DNA of 64,000 nt from the NCBI GenBank assembly GCA_905214235.1, contig CAJMLF010000006.1, positions 11,952-75,951 on the forward strand, given 5' to 3'. The stretch comes from an uncultured bacterium (lineage in GTDB: Bacteria; Bacillota; Bacilli; Lactobacillales; Lactobacillaceae). The position numbers and the translations under genes are program-made. Position 1 is the stretch's first letter; each line of letters starts with the position of its first letter. Shown here piece after piece: positions 1 to 8,863 of this stretch. The notes under the pieces were generated by a model. The model saw only the letters and a list, made by a program, of their open reading frames with translations, made no database searches and was not told the DNA's origin.

Positions 1-43
1 TTGCGAGAATCCACAGTAGCCAACCTAACCAGTTCCAAGTCAT
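1..43 (-). CDS. N-terminus of an unidentified membrane protein (partial, runs off window)
   Basis: An ATG at 43-41 opens a leftward frame of 14 codons that continues past the window edge. The visible peptide (MTWNWLGWLLWILA) is strongly hydrophobic and Trp-rich, as in a first membrane segment. A purine-rich stretch (GGAGCGAAAGAGA) lies just upstream and a TATAGAAT-like -10 sits about 25 bases further out. Too little is visible to name the family. Confidence 0.4.
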   Translation of the reverse strand, partial: MTWNWLGWLLWILA

Positions 44-271
44 AATCTCTTTCGCTCCATTTCTTCGTCATAATTCTATACTCTGATTATCACACATATT
101 GAAGTTCTTGTCCCCACCCACCAGCGGAATTTAAGATTAATTTTTGCTTTTCTTTTTGTAAATCCGCAAACTGTGCTAAACTAAATTTTGGTGTAAATTT
201 TGTTCCAGCAAAGGACATAAGAATAATAATGTAGTTGAAAAGCTGCCCGAACATCAAGGAGGAATTAATTC

Positions 272-457
272 ATGGATAATTTGAGTGAGTTAGCCAAAGA
301 ACTAATCAAATTTGAGCGTGATAACGACTTAAATGACAATGAAGTTGCTTTTGGAAGCCACCTATCAGTAGAGCGGATTCATGATATTAAGTCATCGAAC
401 TCTGCCGCAACTTCTGAAGAAGCCGAATTACTCCAACGTTTTATGCAAAGTAAGTAA
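272..457 (+). CDS. Small hypothetical protein with HTH-like pattern (61 aa)
   Basis: A strong AAGGAGG ribosome site precedes the ATG, and the gene ends before a clear hairpin terminator, so it is a free-standing small gene. The protein is acidic. Residues about 5-58 follow the spacing of a degenerate Cro/CI-type helix-turn-helix (a charged first helix, then a DNEVAF helix and a VERIHDI helix), but the match is weak. I do not recognise the family. It may be a small DNA-binding or regulatory protein; that is inference only. Confidence 0.6.
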   Translation: MDNLSELAKELIKFERDNDLNDNEVAFGSHLSVERIHDIKSSNSAATSEEAELLQRFMQSK

Positions 458-501
458 TTACGGGGCCAACCCAGTACGAACCGGGTCCACTTACCACTAA
501 A

Positions 502-542
502 AAGAGCAAGCTAGTAATCAAAACGATTGCTGACTTGCTCTT
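502..542. terminator. Bidirectional hairpin terminator
   Basis: AAGAGCAAG at 502-510 pairs with CTTGCTCTT at 534-542, with A-rich and T-rich flanks, so it can end both the rightward small gene and the leftward lacI-type gene. Confidence 0.75.
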
Positions 543-545
543 TTC

Positions 546-1484
546 TTATTCATGAAATTCAACTGGTAAGGTGACTGACGAAATTTTGGCATTTGGTTCC
601 GCCACCCGTTTAAGGAGGGTCTTAATTAAAGCGGCGGCCAACTTAGGAATTGGCTGAATCACCGTCGGCAGTTGGGGGGCAATGTGGCGGATCAGTTGTG
701 AACCATCATATCCAGTGATGAAGAAGTCCTGGCCCATCTTTAACCCCTGCTGCTGGTAAATTGCGGCAATTTCAAGAGCCTGGACATCGTTTGAAGCCAC
801 AACCCCATCATAAATTCCAGGAAAGGTCGTTGAAAAATCAAGGTCCCCTAGGGCCAAGGGGTCAAAGCTGCGGTGCTTTTCCGTCAACCGGTCCAGGGCT
901 CCCTGCAACCGGTTCAGCGTTGGTGAAGCGGATGTATCTTCGTCGACAATTACCGCAATGTGGCGGGCGTTTTTCCGTAGTAAGTATTCCACGGCGAGTT
1001 GGCCGCCCCGGTAGCTATCAGAGGCAACGATGGGAATGTTGTCCGCCAGGTAGCGGTCAAAGGAAACAATGGGCGCGGAGATCTGGTGGTACTCCTCAAT
1101 ATCGAGGTTGTGGGACCCAGAGATAATCCCGTCGACCTGGTTGGCCATCAGCATACTAAGGTACTCGTGCTCAATTTCGGGGTTTTCCGCCGATGACGCA
1201 ATAATTGCCTTGTAGCCCTGGTTAAAGAGTTGGCGCTCAAGTTCATTGACCAGCTCCGCGAAAAAGGGGTTGGTCAGGTTGGGAAAAATCAGGCCAACAA
1301 ACTTGGAAGGCTTCCCCTGCATTGCCCGGGCCAGTGCGTTGGGCTGGTAGTTAAGCTCCCGCATAGCTTCATGAACCTTTTTAATTGTTTTGGCACTGAG
1401 GGACCCGTAATTATTGATTACCCGTGAGACGGTAGTTACGGAAACCCCAGCCAGTTGTGCAACATCTTTTAACTTTGCTACCAT
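546..1484 (-). CDS. LacI/GalR family transcriptional regulator
   Basis: The protein has 312 residues, near the family's usual 330. Residues 3-24 (KLKDVAQLAGVSVTTVSRVI) form the classic LacI helix-turn-helix, followed by the hinge helix (ALARAMQG) that enters the minor groove. Residues about 60-312 are the periplasmic-binding-protein-like sugar sensor (KFVGLIFPNLTNPFF, GIISGSHN, ITGYDG). It acts as a cytoplasmic dimer that represses sugar genes until a ligand binds. No sugar operon touches it here, so its target is unknown; the ribose/sucrose repressor branch is possible. A CGAGGAAA ribosome site precedes the ATG. Confidence 0.9.
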   Translation of the reverse strand: MVAKLKDVAQLAGVSVTTVSRVINNYGSLSAKTIKKVHEAMRELNYQPNALARAMQGKPSKFVGLIFPNLTNPFFAELVNELERQLFNQGYKAIIASSAENPEIEHEYLSMLMANQVDGIISGSHNLDIEEYHQISAPIVSFDRYLADNIPIVASDSYRGGQLAVEYLLRKNARHIAVIVDEDTSASPTLNRLQGALDRLTEKHRSFDPLALGDLDFSTTFPGIYDGVVASNDVQALEIAAIYQQQGLKMGQDFFITGYDGSQLIRHIAPQLPTVIQPIPKLAAALIKTLLKRVAEPNAKISSVTLPVEFHE

Positions 1485-1860
1485 GTTAATTTCCTCGCAT
1501 CCCTAGTGTTAAACTACTTCATTATAGCCTAGTGCCGCCCCAACTGGAATCACTTTCTTTAATTTAGTAAAAATCAAGTATGAAATTACTATCATCTATC
1601 AAAAATGTTTTTCACATGATAAAGTCGGCTGAAAAGGCTAAATTTCGTGGTCAAATTGGTTATTTTAAACTATTCAAAATATAAATTTACTTATTTTATT
1701 TTTAATAGTTCATTGACGCGTATAAAAAATAATGCTACTTTAATTAATAGTGAAATCTTAATAACTTCTTAACTTTTTTGTGCAAAATTATCGGGGAAGA
1801 AAGACAGTCTTCCGATTATCTTTCAACTATCACTTTTTAAATGACAGGGGAGCTTAATCA
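1485..1860. other. Divergent intergenic region, no gene
   Basis: This AT-rich stretch of 376 bases separates the lacI-type gene from the cell-wall hydrolase. It must hold both promoters, but I cannot place either with confidence. An imperfect inverted repeat (TCGGGGAAGA at 1790-1799, TCTTCCGA at about 1808-1815) lies in the probable leader of the hydrolase gene. A GGGGAG ribosome site at 1847-1852 serves the ATG at 1861. I found no coding potential. Confidence 0.6.
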
Positions 1861-3576
1861 ATGAATCAACAGGTAAACGCTAATTCAAAGCACTTCAAAA
1901 TGTATAAAAGTGGTCGCAAGTGGATGGTTGCCAGCTTAACGGCGGTAACATTGCTCACTGCTACTGGGGTTGTTGCCCACGCTGACGAAAACAACGGGAA
2001 CAACCAACAGGCAGCTGTTTCAAACGTTAACACGGACAGCCAAGCAGCTAACCAGCAAAGTGCCGCAGTAAACAGTGTGGCACCGGCATCCGCAAGCACC
2101 GCTAACTCACAAGCCAACAGCACCGCCTCCAGTGCTACTAGTCAGGACAACAGTGCCCAGGCTACTTCAACACAGAGCTTTGCTGCCCAGACCAATACTC
2201 AGCAGGTCAACCTAAACTCACTTCACTTCAGTAATAACGCTACCTCCCAACGCTTTATTGAAAGTGTGGCACCAGGCGCAATCAATGGCTGGAACAAGTA
2301 CGGTGTCTTGCCTTCCGTAACGGTTGCCCAAGCAATTATTGAAAGTGGCTGGGGCCGTTCTGGCTTAGCTACGCAGACCCACAACCTCTTTGGGATCAAG
2401 GGCTCATACAATGGTAACTCGGTTACGATGCGGACCCGTGAAGTTTACGGCGGTCGGTCTGTTTACATCAACGATTCTTTCCGGGCTTACGCCAACAATT
2501 CACAATCTGTTGAAGACCACGGGGACTTCCTGTACGTCAACAGCCGCTACCGTAACCTGCTTGGCGACACTAATTATGTTTCCGTTGCCCGGAAGTTGCA
2601 GGCTGACGGTTACGCAACCGACCCTAACTACGCCAACGCATTAATCCGGATGGTTCAGACATACGGCTTGAGCCAACTGGATTCCGTAGCCATCTCTGGG
2701 AAGACGGTCATCAACAAGCAACAAAATGATAACTCATCAAGTAGCTACGCAAGCAGCACTAACTACTACACCGTTCACGGTGGCGACACGTTATCAAGCA
2801 TTGCTAACCGCTTCTCCACAACGGTTAACACCTTGGCCCACCTGAACGACATCCAAAACGTCAACCGGATTTACGTTGGTCAACGGCTCCTCGTTCGTCA
2901 AGCAGCACCGGTTAACAACCAAAATACCACGACGACCACAACAACGCCTAACCAAGGGCAAAACCAAAGTCAGTCTACCGCGCCAGTTAACAATAACAAC
3001 ACGGTCAAGACTTACACCGTCAAGAGTGGGGACACGTTATCCGGAATTGCTAACCAGTTTGGCATGAATTACGTTCAGTTGGCCCAAATCAACCATATTA
3101 AAAACGTCAACCGGATTTACGTTGGCCAAACTCTGCAGTTGCAAGCACAAGCTAATAATGCAACGGTTAGCCAACCGGTCCACAATAACACCACTAACAA
3201 TGCTAAGCCGGCCCCAACCCCAGCACCAGCTACTAACAACGCAGCCTACACTGTTAAGAGTGGTGACACCTTGTCTGGGATTGCCAGTCGCTTTGGGGTT
3301 TCCTATGAGCAGCTGGCCCAGCTTAACAACATTGCTAACCCGAACCTGATCTATGTTGGCCAAGTCCTGCGGGTAAATGGTCAGGCGGCACCACGTTACA
3401 ACAACTACAGTCGGTCATCAGCAACGACTAGCGTCCGGGGCGGCTACACCGTTAAGAGCGGTGATACCCTGTCTGGAATTGCTGCACAGTATGGCCTTAA
3501 CTGGCACACCCTGGCACAACGTAATAATTTACAAAGTCCTTACACCATTTACGTTGGGCAGAAGCTGGCCTTCTAA
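1861..3576 (+). CDS. Secreted N-acetylglucosaminidase with four LysM repeats
   Basis: This 571-residue peptidoglycan hydrolase acts outside the cell. Residues 12-42 are a long KxYKxGKxW-type signal peptide (MYKSGRKW then a hydrophobic core ending AHA). A Ser/Ala/Asn/Gln linker runs to about residue 115. A glucosaminidase (Flg_hydro-type) domain follows at about 125-270, with the typical [15 protein letters not shown] helix (probable catalytic Glu) and HNLFGIKG. Four LysM modules start near residues 301, 383, 461 and 528, each with YTV(K/H)xGDTLSxIA and IYVGQ, separated by Thr/Asn/Pro linkers. LysM modules bind glycan chains and hold the enzyme on the wall. It probably serves cell separation or wall turnover. 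Confidence 0.92.
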   Translation: MNQQVNANSKHFKMYKSGRKWMVASLTAVTLLTATGVVAHADENNGNNQQAAVSNVNTDSQAANQQSAAVNSVAPASASTANSQANSTASSATSQDNSAQATSTQSFAAQTNTQQVNLNSLHFSNNATSQRFIESVAPGAINGWNKYGVLPSVTVAQAIIESGWGRSGLATQTHNLFGIKGSYNGNSVTMRTREVYGGRSVYINDSFRAYANNSQSVEDHGDFLYVNSRYRNLLGDTNYVSVARKLQADGYATDPNYANALIRMVQTYGLSQLDSVAISGKTVINKQQNDNSSSSYASSTNYYTVHGGDTLSSIANRFSTTVNTLAHLNDIQNVNRIYVGQRLLVRQAAPVNNQNTTTTTTTPNQGQNQSQSTAPVNNNNTVKTYTVKSGDTLSGIANQFGMNYVQLAQINHIKNVNRIYVGQTLQLQAQANNATVSQPVHNNTTNNAKPAPTPAPATNNAAYTVKSGDTLSGIASRFGVSYEQLAQLNNIANPNLIYVGQVLRVNGQAAPRYNNYSRSSATTSVRGGYTVKSGDTLSGIAAQYGLNWHTLAQRNNLQSPYTIYVGQKLAF

Positions 3577-3600
3577 TCATCTAGAATAATTTGTTTATAA

Positions 3601-3636
3601 AAAAGCAAAAGTGCTTAACAGCCTTTTGCTTTTTTG
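3601..3636 (+). terminator. Rho-independent terminator after the glucosaminidase gene
   Basis: AAAAAGCAAAAG at 3601-3612 pairs with CTTTTGCTTTTT at 3624-3635, ending in a T run. Confidence 0.85.
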
Positions 3637-3706
3637 TCGTTTAAATCCTAAAATAAAAGGTAATATAAGTCCGTTCGTTTCAACGTAAGAAAGTAAGGGA
3701 GAGCCA

Positions 3707-4015
3707 ATGGCGACGCGTATTTCTGGAGAATTACCAAACATTATCAAAATCAGCAGGCTTTTCAAGGTTCTGGGTAATCCCAAGCGACTGCAATTGATCT
3801 ACCTCTTGATTCAAAAGTCCATGAGCGTTTCGGAGATTAGCTCGACGCTGAATTGGGAGCAGTCCGGTGTTTCTCACCAACTGCAGCTTCTCCGGAAGTA
3901 TAACCTGGTCCAGCAGCACCGTCATGGTAAGGTGGTCATTTACCACCTCGACGACCCAAAAGTAATGACCCTAATTGCCGATGCCCTCAGCCATGCAGAG
4001 GATATAGTTAAGTAA
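3707..4015 (+). CDS. ArsR/SmtB family winged-helix regulator
   Basis: The 102-residue protein matches the ArsR/SmtB fold: LFKVLGNPKRLQLIYLL, then the recognition region (VSEISSTLNWEQSGVSHQLQLLRKYNLV) and a beta wing (HGKVVIYHLDD). It lacks the CVC motif of arsenic/cadmium sensors. The C-terminal helix keeps part of the CzrA-type alpha-5 zinc site (Asp near residue 84 and a His 13 residues later), but the other two expected His positions are Lys and Asp. Metal sensing is therefore uncertain. It is a single-gene unit with an AGGGAGAG ribosome site and its own terminator; no metal exporter is adjacent. Confidence 0.85.
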   Translation: MATRISGELPNIIKISRLFKVLGNPKRLQLIYLLIQKSMSVSEISSTLNWEQSGVSHQLQLLRKYNLVQQHRHGKVVIYHLDDPKVMTLIADALSHAEDIVK

Positions 4016-4051
4016 AAAAACAGCTGACGAAGTTTCGTCAGCTGTTTTTTA
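4014..4051. terminator. Hairpin terminator
   Basis: CAGCTGACGAA at 4021-4031 pairs perfectly with TTCGTCAGCTG at 4034-4044, flanked by A7 and T6 runs. It can serve both the arsR-type gene and the leftward gene at 4070. Confidence 0.9.
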
Positions 4052-4069
4052 GTATTTGTGCACGTCTTT

Positions 4070-4303
4070 TCAGACAAACTTGAGTTGGAATTGGTCGTCA
4101 CTCTGAATGTCCTTAACCGTGACGTTTTCCCCGTCATGAAATTGGTCCTGGTCCACCCAAAAGCCAGGATGCTCATGGCTATAAAATTTAAAGTTGTAGT
4201 ATGGTGCTGAGCTCTCTTCACTAACCTTCATCACCCCTTGGGAACCATCGGAGCAATGAATCGTTTGCGTCTTATAATTATCATGGACAAAAATCGTCGT
4301 CAC
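4070..4303 (-). CDS. Hypothetical protein (about 77 aa)
   Basis: The predicted protein is small, acidic and His-rich (YSHEHPGFWVDQDQFHDGENV), with no signal peptide or membrane segment, and I do not recognise the family. The start is a choice. An ATG at 4318 is in frame, but a TATAAT -10 ends only six bases upstream of it, and GGAGGTG at 4316-4310 looks like the ribosome site for a GTG at 4303. I therefore prefer the GTG. Its beta-rich pattern of alternating hydrophobics resembles a small OB-like or DUF-type cytoplasmic protein, but this is a guess. Confidence 0.6.
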   Translation of the reverse strand: MTTIFVHDNYKTQTIHCSDGSQGVMKVSEESSAPYYNFKFYSHEHPGFWVDQDQFHDGENVTVKDIQSDDQFQLKFV

Positions 4304-4323
4304 TTCTAACACCTCCATTATGG

Positions 4324-4347
4324 ATTATAGCATAACTTTGGTATACC
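4324..4347 (-). promoter_or_regulatory. -10 promoter element of the small hypothetical gene
   Basis: Read leftward, TATAAT lies at 4329-4324, with only a weak -35 (TTTAGG) 16 bases upstream. Its position places the transcript start at or after the in-frame ATG at 4318, which supports the downstream GTG start. Confidence 0.5.
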
Positions 4348-4431
4348 TAAAAATAAAAAGCATTGTCATTTAAATTAATGATCGATTAAGTTAATAATGT
4401 TGATTAAGTTGCACTTACTCTACACTTAAAA

Positions 4432-4473
4432 AGAAGGGCCCACCGCGTTTTTACACGCGAAGGGTCCCTTCTT
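4432..4473 (-). terminator. Terminator of the fused ABC transporter gene
   Basis: AAGAAGGGCCC (from 4431) pairs with GGGTCCCTTCTT (to 4473). Read leftward the hairpin is followed by TTTTTAAG. Confidence 0.75.
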
Positions 4474-4483
4474 TATTTGAATA

Positions 4484-6466
4484 TTAGTCGGCCGTAAGGG
4501 CATCGATTGGGTTCAGGCGGGCTGCACGCCGGGCCGGCAGCAGTGCCGCGATGAAGGAAATTACTACCGCAACCACAAACGCGAAGATCACATTCCCGGC
4601 CGTTATCTGGACGATGTTGTACTTAATCATCCCGTATAAGGCGTGGTTCAGAATTACGGTTACGACAATGACAATAACCAGTGCTAAGACCGCTGAGAAC
4701 AACCCAATAAAGATTGACTCTGAAGTGAACAGACGACGAATATCTTTCTTCCGCTCACCAAGTGCCCGCAGGATCCCGATTTCCTTGGTCCGTTCCGATA
4801 CCGACATGTACATCGTCACGATGATCATCAGTGCGGAGACGAGAAGGGAGATTCCGGCAATGGCGGCAAGAATAGTCGAGGCAAGGTGGACGTATGTGTT
4901 AACCGTCTTCAGGATCGAGCCAACCGTAATTGCCCCAAACATGCGCTCACCCTTGGCATTCTTGAGGTTGTTAATGCGGTTAGCAACCTTTTGAACATCA
5001 GAGAGGCTGTTGGCACTCACCGCCACAAAGTTCGGGCTAGTGACGGCGCCGCTGCCCCGCAGCATCCGTTGCATTGTACCGTAGCTAACCGTTGTCTGGG
5101 CACTAGCTCCTTCACTGAGGCCAGCCACCTTCACCGTCCCGTTAATGGCAACCGGGTCCCCCTTACTGTTTACCCAGTTAAAGGAAATGTTAACCGGCTG
5201 GCCAATAATCTTGCGGTAATTCTTCGCATCGGTCAGCTGGATGGCCTGTTGCTTCGTCAGGACGATCTCATTACTACCTGGCCGGTGACCATGCTTGATC
5301 GAACTGGATGTCACTGACTTATTCCAGGTTGTCAGTGTGGTCCCACTCTGTTGCAGTTTCTTGTACGACAGGCGGTAACCACTGATTATGTTCCCCTTTT
5401 GGACGCTGGACACCCCATCGACCTTACTTAGCCGGTGGAGGGCCCCACTATCAATCATCATTGACTGGGGATCTGCGGAAAGGTTTTGCATCAGTGATGA
5501 TTGGATCTGGTCCTGGGTAAGATGCTTCCCGGTCGGGTTCTTGAATACCGTGATTGACCGGGGGTTGGTCAAGGAATTAATTTGGTTTTGGATATAGCCA
5601 TTAATCCCGTTGCCCAGGCCACTAAAGAGGAGGACGGCAAAAATACCAATTGCCGTTCCCAGCATGATCAGTGAGTTGCGCCAGAAGTTATACATCAGGT
5701 GCTTAAAAGACATCCGGTAGCTGGCCATCGCCGGGAGCTGCTGGGACTTAATCACTGTGGGGTCCTTAGGGAGGTCATAGGCTGGCCGGAGCCGTTCGTC
5801 CCCATCAATTTTCCCATCGGCTAAGTGGACGACCCGGGTTCCATGGTCGGCAACTTCCTGGGAGTGGGTAACCGCAATGACCAGCTTACCATCCTTGGCA
5901 ATCTGGTCCAGCAATGTCAGAACCTCCTGGGTATTTTGTGAATCAAGGGCCCCCGTCGGCTCATCGGCAATAATGATCTGGGGGTCACTGGCAAGGGCCC
6001 GGGCAATTGCCACCCGCTGCTTCTGTCCCCCAGACAGGTGGTTGGGATGCTTATGAGCCTGGTCGCTCAAGCCAACCTGGTCAAGGAGCTTTAACGCCCG
6101 CTTCTGGCGCTCTTCCCGGGAAAGTGAGGTCATGTCCAGGGCCACCAGGACGTTATCCAACACCGTTAAGTGGGAAATCAGGTTATACGACTGGTAGATG
6201 TAGCCGACCATTGACCGCCGGTAGTCATCCAACTGGTGCTCCTGCTTATGGTCAAGTGGGGTTCCCTTGATCAGGACCTCACCGGAAAAGTTACGGTCCA
6301 GCCCCCCGATGATGTTCATCAGGGTTGATTTTCCCCCGCCAGACTCACCTAAAATCGAAACAAACTCGCCCCGTTCAAACTGGAGGTCAATTCCCTTTAA
6401 GACCGGAAAGGCTTCTTTGTCAAGATAGTAGGCCTTCTTGATATTGTGCAATTCTAAAAAAGCCAT
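4484..6466 (-). CDS. ABC transporter with fused ATPase and MacB/FtsX-type permease
   Basis: This 660-residue protein joins a nucleotide-binding domain (about 1-225) to an FtsX-type permease. The ATPase has Walker A GESGGGKST, signature LSGGQKQR, Walker B IIIADEPTGALDS and a switch His in AVTHSQEV. The permease half has one membrane segment near 260-280, a large extracellular domain of roughly 240 residues, then three segments (near 520, 575 and 620). Domain order and topology match Gram-positive MacB-like exporters or lipoprotein/peptide movers. It lies downstream of the TetR/FtsX/ATPase unit but has its own possible -10 (TATAAT, 6499-6494) behind a terminator. Substrate is unknown: antimicrobial peptide or macrolide efflux is the family guess. 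Confidence 0.9.
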   Translation of the reverse strand: MAFLELHNIKKAYYLDKEAFPVLKGIDLQFERGEFVSILGESGGGKSTLMNIIGGLDRNFSGEVLIKGTPLDHKQEHQLDDYRRSMVGYIYQSYNLISHLTVLDNVLVALDMTSLSREERQKRALKLLDQVGLSDQAHKHPNHLSGGQKQRVAIARALASDPQIIIADEPTGALDSQNTQEVLTLLDQIAKDGKLVIAVTHSQEVADHGTRVVHLADGKIDGDERLRPAYDLPKDPTVIKSQQLPAMASYRMSFKHLMYNFWRNSLIMLGTAIGIFAVLLFSGLGNGINGYIQNQINSLTNPRSITVFKNPTGKHLTQDQIQSSLMQNLSADPQSMMIDSGALHRLSKVDGVSSVQKGNIISGYRLSYKKLQQSGTTLTTWNKSVTSSSIKHGHRPGSNEIVLTKQQAIQLTDAKNYRKIIGQPVNISFNWVNSKGDPVAINGTVKVAGLSEGASAQTTVSYGTMQRMLRGSGAVTSPNFVAVSANSLSDVQKVANRINNLKNAKGERMFGAITVGSILKTVNTYVHLASTILAAIAGISLLVSALMIIVTMYMSVSERTKEIGILRALGERKKDIRRLFTSESIFIGLFSAVLALVIVIVVTVILNHALYGMIKYNIVQITAGNVIFAFVVAVVISFIAALLPARRAARLNPIDALTAD

Positions 6467-6502
6467 TGTATTCTCCTTACATTTATTTAGTTTGATTATA
6501 CC

Positions 6503-6538
6503 AAAAACCTGCTCAAGGCAAGGGAATCCTCAAGCAGG
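6503..6538 (-). terminator. Attenuating terminator between ATPase and fused ABC genes
   Basis: CCTGCT at 6508-6513 pairs with AGCAGG at 6533-6538, with an imperfect inner stem, followed leftward by TTTTT. The next gene can thus be partly uncoupled from the upstream unit, and a TATAAT for a private promoter begins right after the T run. Confidence 0.65.
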
Positions 6539-6569
6539 CTTTATCAAAAATTTATTTCCTGGGAAATAT

Positions 6570-7244
6570 TTACCTTTCCATTGTGAGCTTACCATCCATC
6601 AACTGGTAGATATGGTCAGCAAACTCACGCAGCCGCATGTCATGGGTCACGACCACAATTGCCTTGTGGTGCTTAACGGCCATGTCCTTAAAGAGGCGGC
6701 CAACAACCTTCACCCGGTTACTGTCGAGTGCCGCTGTTGGTTCGTCCGCTAAGACAATTGGCGGGTTAGGGTACAGGGCGCGGGCAATCGCCACCCGTTG
6801 GTTCTGCCCACCGGACATCTCGTCTGGATAGTGGTTGGCGAGTTGGGAAACATCGAGTTCTTCAAGGAGGTTGTTCAGCTCCTCTTCTGACATATTTCCC
6901 GTCTTCTTAATCCGGCGAACCAGGGCAAATTGGTCCTTCACGGTCAGGTAGGGAAGCAGGTTGTACGACTGGAGGACAAAGCCAACCTTGTTCAACCGCA
7001 ATTGGTCCCGTTCCTTAGTCGATAATTTATCTAAGGTTTCCCCTTCAACCGTGACCGTTCCCGTCGTTGGTGTTTGAAGGCCCCCGGCAATCGTCAGGAA
7101 GGTACTCTTGCCGGAACCAGAGGGACCCAGGATCAAGCTTAGTTCACCCAGGTCAGCCGTAAAGTTAACGTCATCTAACACCTGGACCTTACTGATTCCT
7201 TTACCGAAATCCTTACTGATGTTTTTGAGTTCAATTACTGACAT
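6570..7244 (-). CDS. ABC transporter ATP-binding protein (LolD/BceA type)
   Basis: The 224-residue protein has the full ATPase set: Walker A GPSGSGKST, a Q-loop in FVLQSYNLLPYL, signature MSGGQNQR (Asn in place of the more common Gln or Lys), Walker B IVLADEPTAALDS and switch His in VVTHDMRL. Size and sequence fit the MacB/LolD/BceA class that partners FtsX-type permeases. It lies 11 bases after the permease gene at 7256-8326, which is the likely membrane partner. The unit's TetR regulator implies that the pump is induced by its own substrate. Confidence 0.92.
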   Translation of the reverse strand: MSVIELKNISKDFGKGISKVQVLDDVNFTADLGELSLILGPSGSGKSTFLTIAGGLQTPTTGTVTVEGETLDKLSTKERDQLRLNKVGFVLQSYNLLPYLTVKDQFALVRRIKKTGNMSEEELNNLLEELDVSQLANHYPDEMSGGQNQRVAIARALYPNPPIVLADEPTAALDSNRVKVVGRLFKDMAVKHHKAIVVVTHDMRLREFADHIYQLMDGKLTMER

Positions 7245-7255
7245 TGCGTAACCTC

Positions 7256-8326
7256 CTAACTGTTGAGGGCCCTTACTGGGTCAACTTTCATAATCATCCG
7301 CACCGGTAGTAGGGCCCCAATTCCCCCAAGAAGGATGAGGACAAGGGAGATCAGACCAATCAATGGCCATTTCAAAACCAGCGGGACCGTCATCGGCATC
7401 AACCAAGCCGTCAGCAGGGTCAGAACCAGGCCACCGCATATCCCAGCGACCATCAGGATAACCGCCTGGTCAACCGTCGCCCCAACCAAGTGGCGGGCCG
7501 GAATTCCCTGGGCACGGAGCACGGCATAGTTGGGCATCTTCTGCATCGTGAGGATGTAGAGGAAGACCGCAATAATTACGAGGGAGATTACCATTAAGAA
7601 GCCAATCATAAACATAAAGGTACTGTTTTCTGCCGAGTAACCAGGAAGTTTCTGGATGAATTTGTCAATTGGGTAGTGGGCCAGCTTTTTGAACCGACTA
7701 GCACCCTCCTGCTGGTTGCTAATGATTCCACTGGCAACCACCTGGGGAGCAACTCCCCGGAGTGCACGCCAGGTCGAAAGGCGACCATAAACTACCGGGG
7801 CAACGTTTAACTGGGAATCCTTGGCGAAGCCCACCAGGCGGTAGTTTTCCGCTGTTGAGTTGAGCTTCACTTTGTCTCCCAGTTGGTAGCCCTTGGCCTT
7901 TAAGCTTTCATCAGCGACCAGCTCATGCTTATTTTTGGCGTGCCGCCCGGCAACCAGGGGCATGTTATCCTTGGCAATATACTGTCCGGCATCAAGGCCA
8001 ATAAACTGAACACTTTCCTTATGAGCCTTTCCCTGCGTCCGTTTCATGACGGCCGCGGTTTGACCAACGAGGGCCTCGTGCTTATTGAGGGAACGACCGG
8101 CCAGCTGGTCCTTAGTGATGACGGACTGACCCATATTATCATTGGCATTCTTGTTCAAAAATACCGTCTGGGCGTCCCACGTTGTCAAGGCGGCCTTATT
8201 CTCGTTCGCCAGGCCCAGCATCATTCCCATTAGGATGAACATTAGGTAGCTAATCATCACGATCATGGCAATGATCAGTCCATACCGGACCTTCTCGTGT
8301 TTAATCTCTTTTAAAGCTAAAAACAT
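7256..8326 (-). CDS. ABC transporter permease, FtsX family
   Basis: The protein has 356 residues. It has an N-terminal membrane segment near residues 17-38, an extracellular domain to about 230, and three segments near 240-262, 285-310 and 320-345, ending with the MKVDPVRALNS tail typical of FtsX/MacB permeases. The ATG lies one base past the TetR stop codon, so translation is probably coupled to it. It should form a complex with the ATPase encoded immediately downstream. Confidence 0.9.
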   Translation of the reverse strand: MFLALKEIKHEKVRYGLIIAMIVMISYLMFILMGMMLGLANENKAALTTWDAQTVFLNKNANDNMGQSVITKDQLAGRSLNKHEALVGQTAAVMKRTQGKAHKESVQFIGLDAGQYIAKDNMPLVAGRHAKNKHELVADESLKAKGYQLGDKVKLNSTAENYRLVGFAKDSQLNVAPVVYGRLSTWRALRGVAPQVVASGIISNQQEGASRFKKLAHYPIDKFIQKLPGYSAENSTFMFMIGFLMVISLVIIAVFLYILTMQKMPNYAVLRAQGIPARHLVGATVDQAVILMVAGICGGLVLTLLTAWLMPMTVPLVLKWPLIGLISLVLILLGGIGALLPVRMIMKVDPVRALNS

Positions 8327-8327
8327 C

Positions 8328-8846
8328 CTACCCCTCCTTTGCCAGGAGCGCCGTCAAAGCGGCCCTTAATCGTTTCAGTATTTGGTCACTACTGTCCGGG
8401 TAGCGCAGCCCTTCCTTGATTGCCTCATGAACAAGCGTCATGACGGCCCACTCGGTCGCCGTCACCGGGCGCAACGTGGAATCAACCGGTTGCAGTAACG
8501 CCTCATTGACGGCGAAATGCCGCTTTACCAACTCATAGTAGGGACTGGTATTCACTTGGCTAATAAAGGCGGCCACCTGGTCAACATACGCCGCAGCAGA
8601 TTGAAGGCGGTGGGCACGGATATCGTAATCGTGAAGCTTAAGCAGCGCCTCATGATACAGGTAGGTATACGCATCTGGCAGGTCGGTAAAGTACTTGTAG
8701 AAGGCCCCCCGGGCGATCCCGGCGTCCTTAACAATCCGGGCCACCTGGGCATCTGCCAGGTTGTGGGCACTAAATTCAGTTAGCAACGCCTGCCGGACGG
8801 TTTCCTGCTTAGCTGCCGGTAGGTTTTCAAAGGTTTTGCTTGGCAC
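8328..8846 (-). CDS. TetR family repressor of the adjacent ABC operon
   Basis: The first gene of the leftward unit. The start is GTG at 8846: CTTAAGGAGGGG lies 6 bases upstream, while longer in-frame starts would lie inside the promoter and operators. The product has about 172 residues. The N-terminal TetR helix-turn-helix is clear at about 20-50 (AQVARIVKDAGIARGAFYKYFTD). The rest is an all-alpha ligand domain. Twin operators over its promoter indicate autoregulation together with the transporter genes behind it. The inducing ligand is unknown. Confidence 0.9.
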   Translation of the reverse strand: MPSKTFENLPAAKQETVRQALLTEFSAHNLADAQVARIVKDAGIARGAFYKYFTDLPDAYTYLYHEALLKLHDYDIRAHRLQSAAAYVDQVAAFISQVNTSPYYELVKRHFAVNEALLQPVDSTLRPVTATEWAVMTLVHEAIKEGLRYPDSSDQILKRLRAALTALLAKEG

Positions 8847-8863
8847 GTTTAACCCCTCCTTAA

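Noticed and set aside
1740..1860. A c-di-AMP (ydaO-type) riboswitch before the LysM hydrolase
   Set aside because: Such riboswitches often precede wall hydrolases, but the leader is too short and AT-rich, with only one imperfect hairpin and none of the conserved elements.
2876..3380. Tandem DNA repeats or CRISPR in the LysM region
   Set aside because: The repeats are coding LysM modules with diverged DNA; there are no short identical repeats with unique spacers anywhere in the window.
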